A stretch of DNA of 64,000 nucleotides from Daucus carota subsp. sativus (GCF_001625215.2 NC_030383.2:62796949-62860948), one strand, 5' to 3'; positions 1 through 12,604 are shown, counted from the stretch's first letter. The notes: generated by a model from the sequence alone, not told the origin. Numbers and translations are program-made.

Positions 1-427
1 CTTTTCATGTTTCCAAGTTCTTGTTTCTCTACCTAAATGGAAAAATGATTAACTGATGCCGCAACTCTTGACTTATTTGTGTGCCAAATAGACTCACCCA
101 GCTTGGAAGTATTCATTTGACGCAATAACAGATCTTTTTTATTTGATAAATCAAGTACATAAAGCAGTCCAGGAAGAGAACGATTAGATAAAAAGAATAT
201 ACACAAATAAAAAAAACCCAACAACCTAGAACACAGAACAAATGGAAATTCAAAGACTATCAAGTTATACGCTTTATGTATACAAAACTCTAAAGGCTAC
301 TTTAAAGGAAGCATTCGAGGAATATAATCTACAGCAGTTCGGAAACCTTCAGCCAAAAAAAATCAATCGGAACTATTTTACTCAACAAATGTATTTCATA
401 AATATAGACATCTGATTTAAGATTTAC

Positions 428-3400
428 CTATGATTGATGAACCTTGCAACATTTCCATAATCTGTTGCATCCAGGCAAAGTGCTTCTTCGTCCTTTAAAA
501 CCCTTTCAGATCCCCAATCAGCATCGAGAAGCACAGGATATGAATGTGAGTGGTTGTTAAGGCTCTCTCTCTCTGACACTCGGTCATACAGTTCCGCATT
601 GGTCAAAACTTCCCCAACATACTCACAAACAAAAGCCCCTTTTGGCAGGTCCTCTAGGGTGCGAAGCCCCCAACCTTTTCCTCCAGGTGTCATAAACACC
701 TGTCAGATATGACAGAGTACACATAATGAAATTGAGTTAAAAGAGAAAAAATATACAAAACAATTTCCCAATTAACTTCATTAGCTAACAAAATTGCATT
801 AATTTAGTCACTTAATGACCTGCAACTTGCGACTTATTCCTCGCTGTACAACTCGATTTCCACACTGCTTACTGCAGCCACATTTCCACCAGCATTCTTT
901 GATGAATTTCCTTACTAAATGACCCTTGCAGGCATCCAAAATTCCATCATTTTTGGATCTTTCCAGAGGGCATTCCTTACAATAATATAAGCAGTGCTTC
1001 TTGGGATCACGATTCATAGAAATACATTCGTCTAAAAGTTCCTCTTTGACAAGGCCTTCCAAAGTGTAGGCATAATCACCGCCAGTTTCATGCGAACATG
1101 CGCAAGGTGTCAATGACAGCAGGCAATTATCTGAACAGGTTCCACAACCACTTTCTCCAATTCTTGCAAGAGAGAAGTTCACATATGCATTTTGGAATAC
1201 CACATTCCGAGGTATGTAGCGAAATGATGGCGGACATTCGCTGTTGACATCATTTGCGAATGAAATTACAACTCTTTCATGCCCTTTGGCTATGTCATAT
1301 ACATCATCAACAAATTTAGTCTCTTCAGTTGACTGCTGATTCTGAAAAACTACAATACTTTGAGAATTACTGTGATCAAGATTGTCAATTTCCCTCTCCA
1401 AATTAACTATGCATTGGTTCTTGTTACCAGCATCTAGTTGTACAATGTCAGCTACACCACTGCAGGGTGGAGGGAGGCTTGGTACTTCAGGAAGAGCCAT
1501 CTCAGGGTCACAGGTTATATATATTGGTGCATTCAAAGGGACAACTTGTCTGTCTGTAGCATTTGCAGAGTCCAATTCAGTATTACTTTCTAACATACCA
1601 ATATCAGGGTTGACATTAATGTTTTCTTGTAATTCATTACTTGAACTAGTTCCCAGTTCCAAGAAACTTTCGCACATATCTTTCATCAGTTTCTTTAACG
1701 AGAAATTTGGATCCAAGGATTTATAAGACCTGAGACATTGAGCTTCGACTGTTCGTATGACATCATCTAGACTGGGCATATGAAAGTCAGGTCGTCCAAT
1801 TGCAGATTTACAGCTCACAGAAATTTTAACCTCTCCCAAGGCTGTTGAAGCAACCTCAATGTCTTCGATAGATTTCTCTAGAACTTCCACAGTCTTGCAA
1901 GGAATTCTCTTTTCAGCAGTAGAGACTGCAATATCATTGTCTTGAGCAGTTTGATCTGCAGATTGAGGAACTACGAGTTGTTGCCCATCTGGCGCTGCTG
2001 TACAAGTCTTCCCACTTGCAGAATTTCCTTGTGCTAGGGGGTCTGCAAGATTTAAAAAATATATATATATTGCCTCAGGGAATTAAAATTTTAGATTGCA
2101 CTATGATTTCTACTCATAGTAATAAACTAATAGAGAAGCGTTTATGATGCAAAAACCCATCATCGAACTTAATTTGACTACCAGCATTTAAGAAAAAAAT
2201 CATGATAGGCAAATCAGGCAAACTTCTTTGCCTCAGAAACAATTGTAAAATCTTCACAGTCTGATCAAGCCAAGACAAACTAAGCGTACCCTCACATAGA
2301 ACATGTCTGCTAGGTTTAAACTACTTTTCCACTAAGCTGGACTCAATGAACACCATCAGTAACACAAACTTTCATATGCATGCAAGTAGGATCTTAACCT
2401 CTCCAACTGTTCAGCTCATTTCTAGTCCTATCATACAAACTACGTATTCAGAAAGAATGACTAAAAGGTTTACTATGCATCAATTTCCATCAGCTTATTT
2501 TCAGAACTTTGTCATATAATCGGTATTGACATAAACCAAATTCAGTTTACTCACAAAGAGCCAAATGAGACATGATTCACAAGGATACCCCTTAACAAAC
2601 CACTTAAACTAAGATTAGTTCAGATTCCAAAACCAAGCATAGCAACATTAATACATCTATGAGTTCATGCAACACTTATTCAACTAAACTCCAACTTCTC
2701 TTCACCTTATAAATTACTCATCTTGCAGTCCATAAACATACCATGTATAAAAGCATGACATAGATTAACATATTAGTATCCAACAGGGGATACAGTATAT
2801 AAGTAGTGTATTAATATTCAAAATACCATCCAAATGCAATAAAAAAAATTGAGCAAATTTAAAGTTGAGGAGACAGTATTTACCAGGATTTGCAACTGGA
2901 ACTTCAGATTGAGAAATGTCATCAGTTGGCTCATCTTTAGGCTTGATAAGGGCAAGATTACTACGGATCTTCTGTTTTGTCAGAAATACATTACCCCCAT
3001 CAGCCATTGGCTTCTGCATTTTTGTTCCACCAGAAGACCTTTCAGAGATAGAAATATTTTCCTTCTGAGCACTTTGAGGTGTTTTTCCTCTAGCTCTCAG
3101 ACGCATAGGAGAGGAGATGGAATTTAACGGAGTTTCCTTTGTCACATCTGGACAAGACTCATTCACAGGTGCAGTCTGCGGTGGAACAGATTTTTCTTGC
3201 ACTGTCAAAGACTGAGATGTAACAGGTTGCTTGGCTCTACTTCTAGTAATCCTTTGTTCTGGAACAGAATGAGTTCCAGTCCTCAAAGTTTCAGAATTGG
3301 TTTTCTGGGGTGTTGTTACTAGCTGCATCTGATGCTGGGGATCTGCTTCAGCTAGACCTACTTCATCTGCCTCCACCTTCGGCTTTTTCAGCATAGCTAC

Positions 3401-3970
3401 ACCAGAACTGGGACCAGGACTGATCATAGAAGGTGATGCCTGATTTTCTTGATTTTTTAATCTAAGCCTTTTCAGAGGGCGTATCGAATCATCATCTACC
3501 TGATTTTCTTCCTCCAAAGCCTCCACTCGCTGAATTATATTAACAAAACATACATAAATTATTGGAAACACCTTGTAGTACATATATAACTGTATACAAG
3601 TAAAAATGAACTACTTACCCTAGGGTCATCGGTTTTCTTCTTTTCAGCTTCCTACAAAATGGTTGAAAGTGTTGAGAGAACATAAATTTTAATATATTTC
3701 TCTAACCATCTAATTTAAACAAGGTAAATATATTGAAACTGATAAGAAAGGGTTGTGCGAGAGTGAGACAGACAGAAAGTTTACCTCTGACTCTTGAGTA
3801 TCAAATATTGCATCTACAAGTGCCCGATAGTTTTCTTCTTCTATGAGTTCCCAATTTTTATCATAAACTTTTAGGAGCTTTTTCAGAACTGGCTTTGTCA
3901 CCTCTTCAGCAATCCCAAGATCTTTCATGGCACGGAAGGCTTTTAAGACTCGCGCATTAGGAGGTGCCAT
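428..3970 (-). CDS. SUVR2: SUVR2-like SET-domain histone-lysine methyltransferase, 3' end outside window
   Basis: The product is a nuclear histone H3K9-type methyltransferase of the plant SUVR group. Five coding exons join in phase: 3970-3785, 3651-3619, 3529-2884, 2042-820 and 699-428, giving about 786 residues before the window edge. Residues 1-62 (MAPPNARVLKAFRAMKDLGI and onward) match the N-terminal WIYLD domain typical of SUVR proteins. A long, poorly conserved linker with basic patches (KRLRLK, TRSRAK) follows. A Cys-rich pre-SET region (CGTCSDNC, CACSHETGGDYAYT, CWWKCGCSKQCGN) leads into SET, with GKGWGLRTLEDLPKGAFVCEY and then RFINHR, where the last exon ends at a donor site. The remaining SET and post-SET exons are not in bases 1-427, which read as intron. 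The length favours SUVR2 or SUVR1 over the shorter SUVR4, but the paralogue is uncertain. The start is the ATG that begins the WIYLD domain. Confidence 0.9.
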
Positions 3971-4640
3971 TGCTTGTAGTACACAAAACAAGCTCAAACT
4001 TCAAACTTTACCTAGAAAATACCAAATCTATAAGATGGGAACTAAGGAAACACTAAAAATGGCAATATGAAGCAAACTAAAAAATTGACATGAAAAAAAT
4101 TCAATTCGAAGTTACAAAAATCCACAAAAAATCAATTGTGGAGAACCAGCAGCCAAAATTTAAACAAGGCCAATGAGGAAATACAGTTTATAAATTTTAA
4201 GGCAGTTTGATAAAAAAAAAATGAATCTAAAATTTCTTTACATATATATCTTATGCAAATAAATGCCGAGTACATCAATGTTAAGATCAAACTCAGATTC
4301 ATTTGGATCAAAAAATCAGAGCACAAGTAGAAAGGGGAAATCGGGTATACTAGATCTAGGATACTGACACCTACATCATGAACTTTAAATTCATTCGTCA
4401 TAAAAGAAAAAATTAAGAAAATTAAATCAAGACAAAGAACTAAAATTTGATGGTTTGAGAGAAACAAAATGCTAAAATCAGCATATCAAACCCTATTCAA
4501 TGACAAGGCAATCCCTCCTCCCAGAGGAAAACAAAAACCTTTCAATGAATCAATTTGCCGATATCTTGTGTGTGTTTTAGAAAGCGAATGATGAACTTAC
4601 TGGTTGTAAATTGGAAAAATGAAGACCTAAATTGATAAAA
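3971..4640 (-). promoter_or_regulatory. 5' leader and leader intron of the SUVR2-like gene
   Basis: On the minus strand a strong donor (GTAAGT, complement of 4595-4600) lies about 630 bp upstream of the SUVR start codon. A pyrimidine-rich stretch ending in ACAAG lies just before the ATG. This suggests a noncoding first exon upstream of 4600 and a leader intron between about 3976 and 4600. Much of this leader is part of the inverted duplication described separately. The transcription start cannot be placed from sequence alone. Confidence 0.45.
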
Positions 4641-5953
4641 GGAATACCTAAATAACCCCAATCTAAGAAGTTGCTTCTGATATGTAATTTTCAAATTTAA
4701 GCAGAACTTTTGGGCCATAGTTGAACCATTTAAGTCCGGCAGTAGGCAAATGACTCTCTGGACTATGGAAACAGAAAGCCCAAGCGAAATGAAGGAAAAG
4801 TCATATTTAAAGTAGGAAGAATAAAAAAAACTAATTAGGCCATGTGTCAGCTAAGGATTGAGCTGATGATGATGATGATCTGACACAATAACTGGATAGA
4901 TTGTTAGCAAATGAAGGATCCACAATACAGGGCCGGTGAATAGCATATGCAAACAGCCCTACCCATAGGGCCTCAAACTATGGAGGGCCCCAATTTTCAA
5001 CCCCATAATATTTATACATTATGCAATATTTTAGTGTTGATTAATCCTTGATTTATATTTTTTTCTTACATTCTATTGTATGTTGATTAAATCCCTAATA
5101 TATATTTCTTCTTGTGCAATTAGCCGATGGCCACTTATTATCACTTTTATGTAAATTGATATTATATATTCTTATGTTGGTGTTTTATTAAGAATTTAGT
5201 GATTATTTGCCCGCCAAAGTTTGAGGCCCTGTGGGTAAGGCAGTTGGCATATGCTATTCACCGGCCCAGTATTGAGGACCCCTTCATTTACTAACAATTT
5301 ATCTTGTTATTGTGTCAAATCGTCATCATCAGCTCAATCACTAGCCGGCACATGGCCCAATTAGTGTTTTTTATTCTTCCTACTTTAAATGTGACTTTTT
5401 CTTCATTTTGTTTGGGCTTTCTATTTCCATAGTCCAAAGAGTCATTTGTGGTTCAACTATAGCCCCAAAGTTCTGAGTAAAATTGAAAATTACATATCAG
5501 AAGCAACTTCTTAGATTGGGGTTATTTAGGTCTTCATTTTCTCAATTTAGGTCTTCATTTTTTTCAATTTGAACTAGTAAGTTCATCATTCTCTTTCTAA
5601 ACAAGACACACGCAAGATATCGGCAAATTGATTTATTGAAAGATTTTTGTTTTCCTCTGAGAGGAGGGATTGCCTTGTCACTGAATAGGGTTTGATATGC
5701 TGATTTTAGCATTTTGTTTCTCTCAAACCATCAAATATCAGTTTTCAGTTTTAATTAAAATTTTCTTAATTTTTTCTTTATGAGGAATGAATTTAAAGTT
5801 CATAATACAGGTGTCAGTATCGTGGATCTAATATACCCGATTTCCCCTTTCGACTTGCTTTTGCTCTGATTTTGTGATCCAAATGAATCTGAGTTTGATC
5901 CTAACTTTGCTGTGCTTGGCATTTATTTAAATCCATAAGATATATATGTAAAG
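4246..5953. repeat. Large inverted duplication of the SUVR 5' flank
   Basis: The left arm (about 4246-4927) and right arm (about 5270-5953) are imperfect reverse complements over roughly 680 bp, with small indels and substitutions. The left arm contains the SUVR leader and promoter region. The right arm repeats it in the opposite direction, including the blocks around the leader donor and around GAGGGATTGCCTTGTC. The centre is a small transposon (4928-5269) whose own terminal repeats continue the symmetry. The right arm ends abruptly where another element begins at about 5954. Confidence 0.85.
4928..5269. mobile_element. Short TIR transposon at the centre of the inverted duplication
   Basis: Terminal inverted repeats of about 55 bp begin with GGCCGGTGAATAGCATATGC on the left and end with GCATATGCTATTCACCGGCC on the right. 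The TIRs continue through the GGGCCTCAAACT block. The interior is AT-rich and noncoding. No target duplication can be judged because the flanks are themselves inverted copies. The superfamily is unclear (hAT or Mutator). Confidence 0.6.
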
Positions 5954-6315
5954 CTATGTTACTCCGACTCTTTTATTTAGGTTTCCGTACCCGTGTCGGA
6001 CACTCGGACACGACACTTATTTTGTGTCAGATCCTTTGAATAAAATGTGGATACTTTCACCTATTTAAAGATCAATATGAGTTAGACTTACAATTCAAAA
6101 AAAATAGAAATATGTAAGAAAAAAGAAATAAGGAAATTTGCAAAATCCCCAACAAAATTATGTCTGATTTCAGTTTTGTTGTTATTTTTTGTTAAGATGT
6201 CTAAGTTAACATACTTGTTTGTTAGTACATTAAGATTTGTCCCCTTATCCGTGTCCCCTTACCAAAACTAACAGTGTTCTTGTGTCCCTAATTTTCAAAG
6301 TTCCCAAGTCCGACA

Positions 6316-6368
<53 letters not shown>

Positions 6369-6402
6369 TGTCTGACACTTCGTACCGGGTTCGAGTAACA
6401 TA
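5954..6402. mobile_element. MITE-like element with GTTACTCCGA/TCGAGTAAC ends
   Basis: The left end reads TATGTTACTCCGACTC and the right end GGGTTCGAGTAACATA, an inverted pair. Inside are related inverted pieces (CGTGTCGGACACTCGGACAC near the left, GTCCGACACTC and TGTCTGACACTT near the right). It truncates the right arm of the SUVR inverted duplication, so it inserted after that event. It contains an (AT)n tract at 6319-6366. The superfamily is not recognised. Confidence 0.5.
6319..6366. repeat. (AT)n microsatellite
   Basis: About 24 perfect AT dinucleotides, inside a MITE-like element. Confidence 0.95.
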
Positions 6403-8689
6403 GAGTATTTTTAGTGGATAATTATTATATAATTTTTATATCTAATCACAAATTATATAGTTTACTTATTTTTTTCTATGTTATATATGTATAAATATAT
6501 TTAAAATTGATAGTTTAATTTTGCACAGGACTTCCCAAATTATTGAGTCAGGCCTGCCACAATATACCATCCACACACACTCTAAGAAGATCACGTGGCG
6601 TTCGGTTAACCGAATATACTAACTAGTTACTGTTGTAGTATATAATATATAAATCTTAATAGTTATTAATACTCTAATGGTCGAATATCTAATTATTACA
6701 ACCCACTTTAATAACTCGTCTCAGTTTGATCTTGGTCAATCTTTCAACTTAGTTTCATAATTTACGTGTATAATGTGGCTTAACCGGTCAAGTCAGTAAA
6801 TGCATATCTCTGTAGGATTACAGTGACTTGCAGTTTAATAACGCATATATTTATGCAAAGTTCTTAGAAATATACCATCATGTTTGTGCTTATTTTACTG
6901 CTAGAGGGCTTGTTTCATTTTTATATTGTTTGTAGTTAATAGAGCATATACCAACTGATTACTGCATTGTAGATCATTTGCATTTCAGTTCATATCCAAC
7001 ATTTAAAAAGCGAACACTTTCTAAGAACTTGTAATTTCAAGATTATCACTTTTATTGAAATTCGATTTATCTTTTCTGTTTCCGATTACCAATTGGGTTC
7101 ATTGGTTTCGAAACCAAATTAAGTTATGTTCAGTTTTCGGTAGGATTTTTGACAAAATACGGTTTCGGTTAATTAAATGCACGGCCCTGTTATTAAGGAA
7201 CTAAGATCTATTTCTTCTTCTAACTATAAATTCACACAAAATACATTATTCTTACTGTATAAGCACAACGTGAAAATCAAGAAGATTTCTCGTTAAGGTG
7301 TCTCTGAGTCTGTTATTTGAAGGGACATGGCTTAGACTCAGAACATTATATAATATATACCAACAATTTCAAGTGATACCGTAAATGCAGGATGCTTACT
7401 AGGTAACACGCACATATATTGGACATATTATAAAACAACAAATGAATAGAATGGAAAATAATTAATCAATTATATCAAATTTTGAAGTTATTTTAATAGC
7501 ACTATACAATCCTATATCATGCATAATATGGAGTTACCAACAACTTTCAAACATAATAATAAGAATGCAAATGGATCACATTTAACAATATCAAACAAAT
7601 TACCAGTTGACATGATAAAAGTGCGAGAATAAAATTGGATAATTATTATCAAATCCCTTCATTTTCTCGTGATTAATAGAAGCTACTCATACAAAGAAGC
7701 CATATAGATATTATTGGACCATACTTGTGTTCAAAAAAAAAAAAAGTTACAGGGTATGTGTCTATGTCTAACATAGAATAAACTGCATCCGCAGTTCTTT
7801 ACTACATCCTTGCCAAGATTGTCTAATTAAACATATTTTACTATATCATAGATTACACTCATTAGTCCCAAACAAGCTAACAATGTATATTCATAATACT
7901 TTGGTGATATGATATCTAACCATCCAATTACTAATAACCTCCTTGATTTAAATAACCTTTTCTTTCTTCTAATTAAAAACAGAACCAAATGCACTCTGTT
8001 TTAGAATTCAGTATACGACCAATATTTAATCTCAATAAATGTAATGTATATACAAGAACTTATGACAGTATCATAAAAACTAAGATATTAAATATTTTTT
8101 ACACTATGAAAAGTACCAGAAAGATGGCGACTAAATATATAGTAATCCTGAATTTTAGTTAGTAAGAAAAAGAGTTTTGCAAAATATTATTTTTTAGCAC
8201 AAAACACTGATAGACACCAGTAAAGGGCTTTGTATTCTTTTGTCATCATCCAGTCTTCATTAAATCACAAAAAAGGACTGGGCACTAATTACAAATTCTT
8301 CGCTACTTATTCTGTACTAAGTACTGAACCACAGAATAACAATAAGGGATTAATTACAAATGCTTGATAGGAATCCACAAGTATATACTAAACCATATGA
8401 TATTATGATGAGCATCTATACTATAAGCTTCCCTGTGATACTGAAACACCTAACATCAGCTGGTCAGCTGGTGTAATCGAGCAACATGTGTTTCAAACAT
8501 TAACAGGAATTTATTTTTAGACCTCAAAACATTGCCCACAAGTGTCCCTGTTATTTCAAAACACAATCATCTACTCAAACTCAAAACATTAGAAGGATTC
8601 GGAGAAGCCCTCATATTACTGAATTCTTGGTTTCCGTCTATCAAAAGACACCATTGAGTTTTTCTTTTATCATAAACATAGCCTATACA
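6403..8689. other. AT-rich intergenic DNA, no gene seen
   Basis: There is no long reading frame, RNA gene or clear terminal-repeat pair in this stretch. It holds scattered poly(A/T) runs, and nothing in it has recognisable coding character on either strand. Confidence 0.6.
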
Positions 8690-9240
8690 AGAAACAAGGC
8701 ACTGAAACATAACTTACCTTCCTTTCCAAAGACACTAAAAGACCTCATCAAGAACTACGCATTACAACTTAATTTACCTTATTTCTCAAAAACATCAAAG
8801 ATCTGATCAACAATCACCCCAACCAACCACCAAAACCCAAGAATTCAAAAACCCATTTCCCAAGAACCAAAAGGGTCTCCGAAAATGTCGCTAGCCCACC
8901 CTTCCAACCCACAAAACCCCACCAAAATACACACATACCCACATAAAAAATCTTGAATTTTCACACAAACCCAACAACAAATACACAACAACAAGCACAT
9001 ACACAACATATCAATCAAGAAAACAACAGATACAGATGGGGTTTGAGCAAGAACTTACATAAAACACAAACAGCCCTTCAATTTGCAAGAACAGAGCGAG
9101 AGAGGTGAAGAGGGTAGTCTTAAATGTAGAGAGTGAGGTGGGCAAGTGACGAGACGCGTGTAATATGCTTTTCTTGAGAGCTGTGTGTGTGTCTATGCGT
9201 CGTATGCGACTATTTTTGGGCAACTAATATATACTAGAGG
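8690..9240 (-). promoter_or_regulatory. Orphan promoter and spliced-type 5' leader
   Basis: Read on the minus strand, a TATA-like AGTATATATTAG lies near 9235. It is followed by a CT-rich leader, with CACCTCACTCTCTACA and CACCTCTCTCGCTCTG at about 9070-9150. A good donor (TATGTAAGTT) then sits near 9055, and a long T/G-rich intron-like stretch continues towards 8690. This is the usual layout of a plant promoter with a leader intron. No coding exon follows until the SUVR gene about 4.7 kb downstream. It could be a distal alternative SUVR first exon or the relic of a lost gene. Confidence 0.4.
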
Positions 9241-9470
9241 AACATAACTAGATAGAGATCATGGGTACTTCAGTTTAAGTTCGTGTATGTGTGAGTGTGA
9301 CCTAGTAATTCGGAAAATGTTACTCCCTCCTTGTGATTTCAAGAAAACCTATACGTTTTCGATTTTTCGATATGCGATAAAGTTTTGATATATGTATGTT
9401 GTGAGAATCTGATATTTTCATGTGAGATTATATTTGTTTTGTTGATTGTACTTTGTTGACAAAGTAGATA

Positions 9471-9701
9471 CTCCCTCTGTCCCATTTTAAATGTTTGACT
9501 TTTTAACACGTATATTGAGGTGTAAAAAAACAATATCTACACTCAGTAAAAAATTTCAATTCTTATATCAAATAAAAGTTTAGACTTTAAACTTTTATTT
9601 GATATAAATTTTATAAAAATAATCATGTTTAGATGTAATTTTTTTAACATCTTAAAATACGTGTAAAAAAGTCAAAAGCAGTTAAAATGGGACGGAGGGA
9701 G
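9471..9701. mobile_element. Stowaway-like MITE
   Basis: The ends are CTCCCTCTGTCCCATTTTAA and its inverted partner TTAAAATGGGACGGAGGGAG. Both are flanked by TA (9469-9470 and 9702-9703), the Tc1/mariner Stowaway target duplication. Length is 231 bp, with no coding capacity. Confidence 0.9.
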
Positions 9702-9745
9702 TATAACATATAAAAAATAGGGGAATTATCTTGTATATTGTTTTT

Positions 9746-10711
9746 TCAATCTTATTTTCAAAAATACTACCTTATCCAATCTTATTTTCAAATCTCTAAA
9801 ATATTTTCAAAAATACTACCTTTTTGAAAATATTGTCCAAAAATACGGTGGTTGCATATGCAACTATATATGCAACTACAAATCCTGATTTCAAGTTTCA
9901 GTTTTCAAATGTCATTTTCGACCTCATATTTGGAATCCATATATGGATTCCAAATATGAGGTCGAAAATGACATTTGAAAACTGAAACTTGAAATCAGGA
10001 TTTGTAGTTGCATATATAGTTGCATATGGTTGTATTCAGTTGCATATGGTTGCATTCAGTTGATTCTATTGCAATCTAATGGCCCCGCCAGGGGCACACC
10101 ATACATCCGTTGCAACTTACAGTTTTCAGTTGCATTTAGTTGCATATGAGGTTGCATTTAGTTGCATATGAGGTTGCATTCAGTTGATTCTATTGCAATC
10201 TAATGGCCCCGCCAGGGGCACCCATACTTCAGTTGGAACTTACAGTTTTCAATTGCATTTAGTTGCATATGAGGTTGCATTCAGTTGATTCTATTGCAAT
10301 CTAATGGCCCCGCCAGGGGCACCCATACATCATTTGGAACTTACAGTTTTTAGTTGCATATGAGGTTGCATGCAACCTCATATGCAACCGAAACTGTAAG
10401 TTGCATCTGATGTATGGGTGCCCCTGCGGGGCCATTAGATTGCAATAGAATCAACTGAATACAACCTCATATGCAACTATATATGCAACTACAAATCCTG
10501 ATTTCAAGTTCCAGATTTCAAATGTCATTTATATATATCGATTCCAACGATGAGGTCGAAAATGACATTTGAAATCTGGAACTTGAAATCAGGATTTGTA
10601 GTTGCATATATAGTTGCATATGCAACCACAGTATTTTTGAAAATATTTTAGAGAAGGTAGTATTTTTGAAAATAAGATTGGATAAGGTAGTATTTTTAGA
10701 AATAAGATTGA
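9746..10711. mobile_element. Foldback-type element with nested palindromes
   Basis: The outer inverted repeats begin TTCAATCTTATTTTCAAAAA and extend about 200 bp on each side. The interior holds three palindromes. The first (9855-10028) is perfect, with arms of 87 bp meeting at 9941/9942. The second is centred near 10371 and the third near 10535. Between them are three direct copies and one inverted copy of a module containing GGCCCCGCCAGGGGCA. There is no coding sequence. The structure fits a foldback or complex Mutator-like nonautonomous element. Confidence 0.75.
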
Positions 10712-12480
10712 AATCGTGGTTATGAATAAAAAAAGCCCTAAAAAATACCCAACTTTTCATCATTTTTATAATATTTATATGTATTTTATTCAAAAAGTAA
10801 TTTGATTCAATTTATTGACTTTTTACTCATAAATGTATACTGTAATATTTATTCTCAAGATTTCATTTTATTCACTATTATATATATAAATTAGATATGA
10901 ATATAAGATATGTCAAAATAATCTTAAATACTCTGTAAATAGCTATACATTATATATTATATTTTTGATATATAAAGATAGTATTTGAAGATTGGGTACA
11001 TACAAATGATATCTTGGTGATACGTGCTCAATTTTTGTAAATTATTATTATTTTTATCTATTTGTGATGAAATTATTTCGTACAAAAAAGAAATTTTATT
11101 TCTAATTCGATAATTAAAGCATAGAAATAATCATAACATTCATAAATATTTATAAGACACTTATTAGGACATTGTCGGACTTGTTCTTAGCAATCTTTTG
11201 CTATTCGAAATCATACATTTCTAGCCTGCTTTCACAAATTTACCATCAAGAAAAATTTGTAACAAATGCTCAACATCAATATCACCCATTGGACACATGA
11301 TTTTTGTTTGCATCCTTTTGTCTCGTAATAAATTGTGAATATGTAAAATGTATTACATAGTATGTCATAAGAAGATTCTTACCTTTTGTGATATATTCAT
11401 ATTCTATAATTTCATTCTACCTTTATGAACTGAGCTTTGTTTGCATTCACTAAAATGATTGTGGAAAAATATTTTTCTTGATTCATAAAAATGACATTAT
11501 TCATTTATCTTAATATATATATTTTTAGACTCAATATTAGAATCTTTCTATTTGCCAATCAAAAAAAAAACGTTCATTCAATAAAAGTCACAATTTTTGA
11601 AAAATTAAGTTAAAATATAATTTAAACATATAAATATTTGAGAAAATTGATTAGAATAAGATTAAGTAAAAATAATTAAATAACTAAGCTATCTTCTTTA
11701 AATATAATATATTATTAAAACAAAACTTTTAATATGCAAACATTGACATGATAGTCAACCAGCATTTTACATAAAACATCCTGCCAATTTTAATTTTTCT
11801 AGTTGTTTTAGACTAAAAATTAAAATATAATTCAATAATATATCTCCCACTATTGTTTTGGGATTCGGAAATTCGATTGATAAAAGGAGGTATTTGTATA
11901 AAAAAAATAAAGAAAGACAATAAACAAATTATTAATTTTTACAAAAATAATTTATTTTATGTATTTAACACTCAAAACTCACTTGTATTAATTTTGTAAA
12001 TCAAACTATTATACATATTATATGTTAAAATAAAAAAACACTTTTACTGTTTGTTAACTTTTATAAACTTAAAAGTAAATTATGTGGTTGAACTTTACCT
12101 GTTTTCGCATTTTGGTTGTCAAAATTTTAAATTTACAGTATAGTAATTTGATATTGCTTTAAAAGCGGCTGGTAGCCACCTTTTCAAAGAATTAAAGTAA
12201 TATTTGGCAAATTTGAAATTTCAGCCACAAAATTATGAAATCGGATAAAATGGGACTATCATTTTGCAATTTACTCTGAACTTGATCACAATCTGAGTGG
12301 GAGGTAGTACTCCTGTTACATTGCCGCGCTGATCATTTTGAATCTATTTACTGTGCCCGTTTCTTTGTAGTATAATGTGTTTTAATTTGCATGCATTTTC
12401 TTCTTCCTCTTCTGTATAATTTACACATTGTCCCTAACCTTCGTGCATAAATCGCTGGTATATAAAGGACCAATGTCTAG
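10712..12480. other. AT-rich intergenic DNA, no gene seen
   Basis: Very AT-rich DNA with no supported gene, RNA or bounded repeat. Small terminal-repeat fragments may be present, but none has two matching ends. Confidence 0.6.
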
Positions 12481-12500
12481 ATGTATTTAGCTTGTGCTTG

Positions 12501-12600
12501 GTTGCGACTTTCTAATGCGATGCCCCGGATGTATCTCATGAACCACCCAGGTTGCGACTTTCTAATGCGATGCCCTGGATGTATCTCATGAACCACCCAG
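12501..12600. repeat. 50-bp tandem duplication
   Basis: Two adjacent 50-bp copies (12501-12550 and 12551-12600) begin GTTGCGACTTTCTAATGCGA and differ at one base. The copy lies directly beside a receptor-like-protein remnant. Confidence 0.95.
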
Positions 12601-12604
12601 GTTT

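Noticed and set aside
1..427. Next SET-domain exon of the SUVR gene
   Set aside because: No frame on the minus strand shows the expected continuation after RFINHR (for example a C-x-DANL motif); the stretch reads as intron.
4132..4467. 111-codon minus-strand frame upstream of SUVR
   Set aside because: It is Phe/Leu/Ile-rich with no family features and falls in the leader intron and inverted repeat.
10055..10470. CRISPR-like array
   Set aside because: The repeats are irregularly spaced, include inverted copies and lie in a foldback transposon in plant nuclear DNA.
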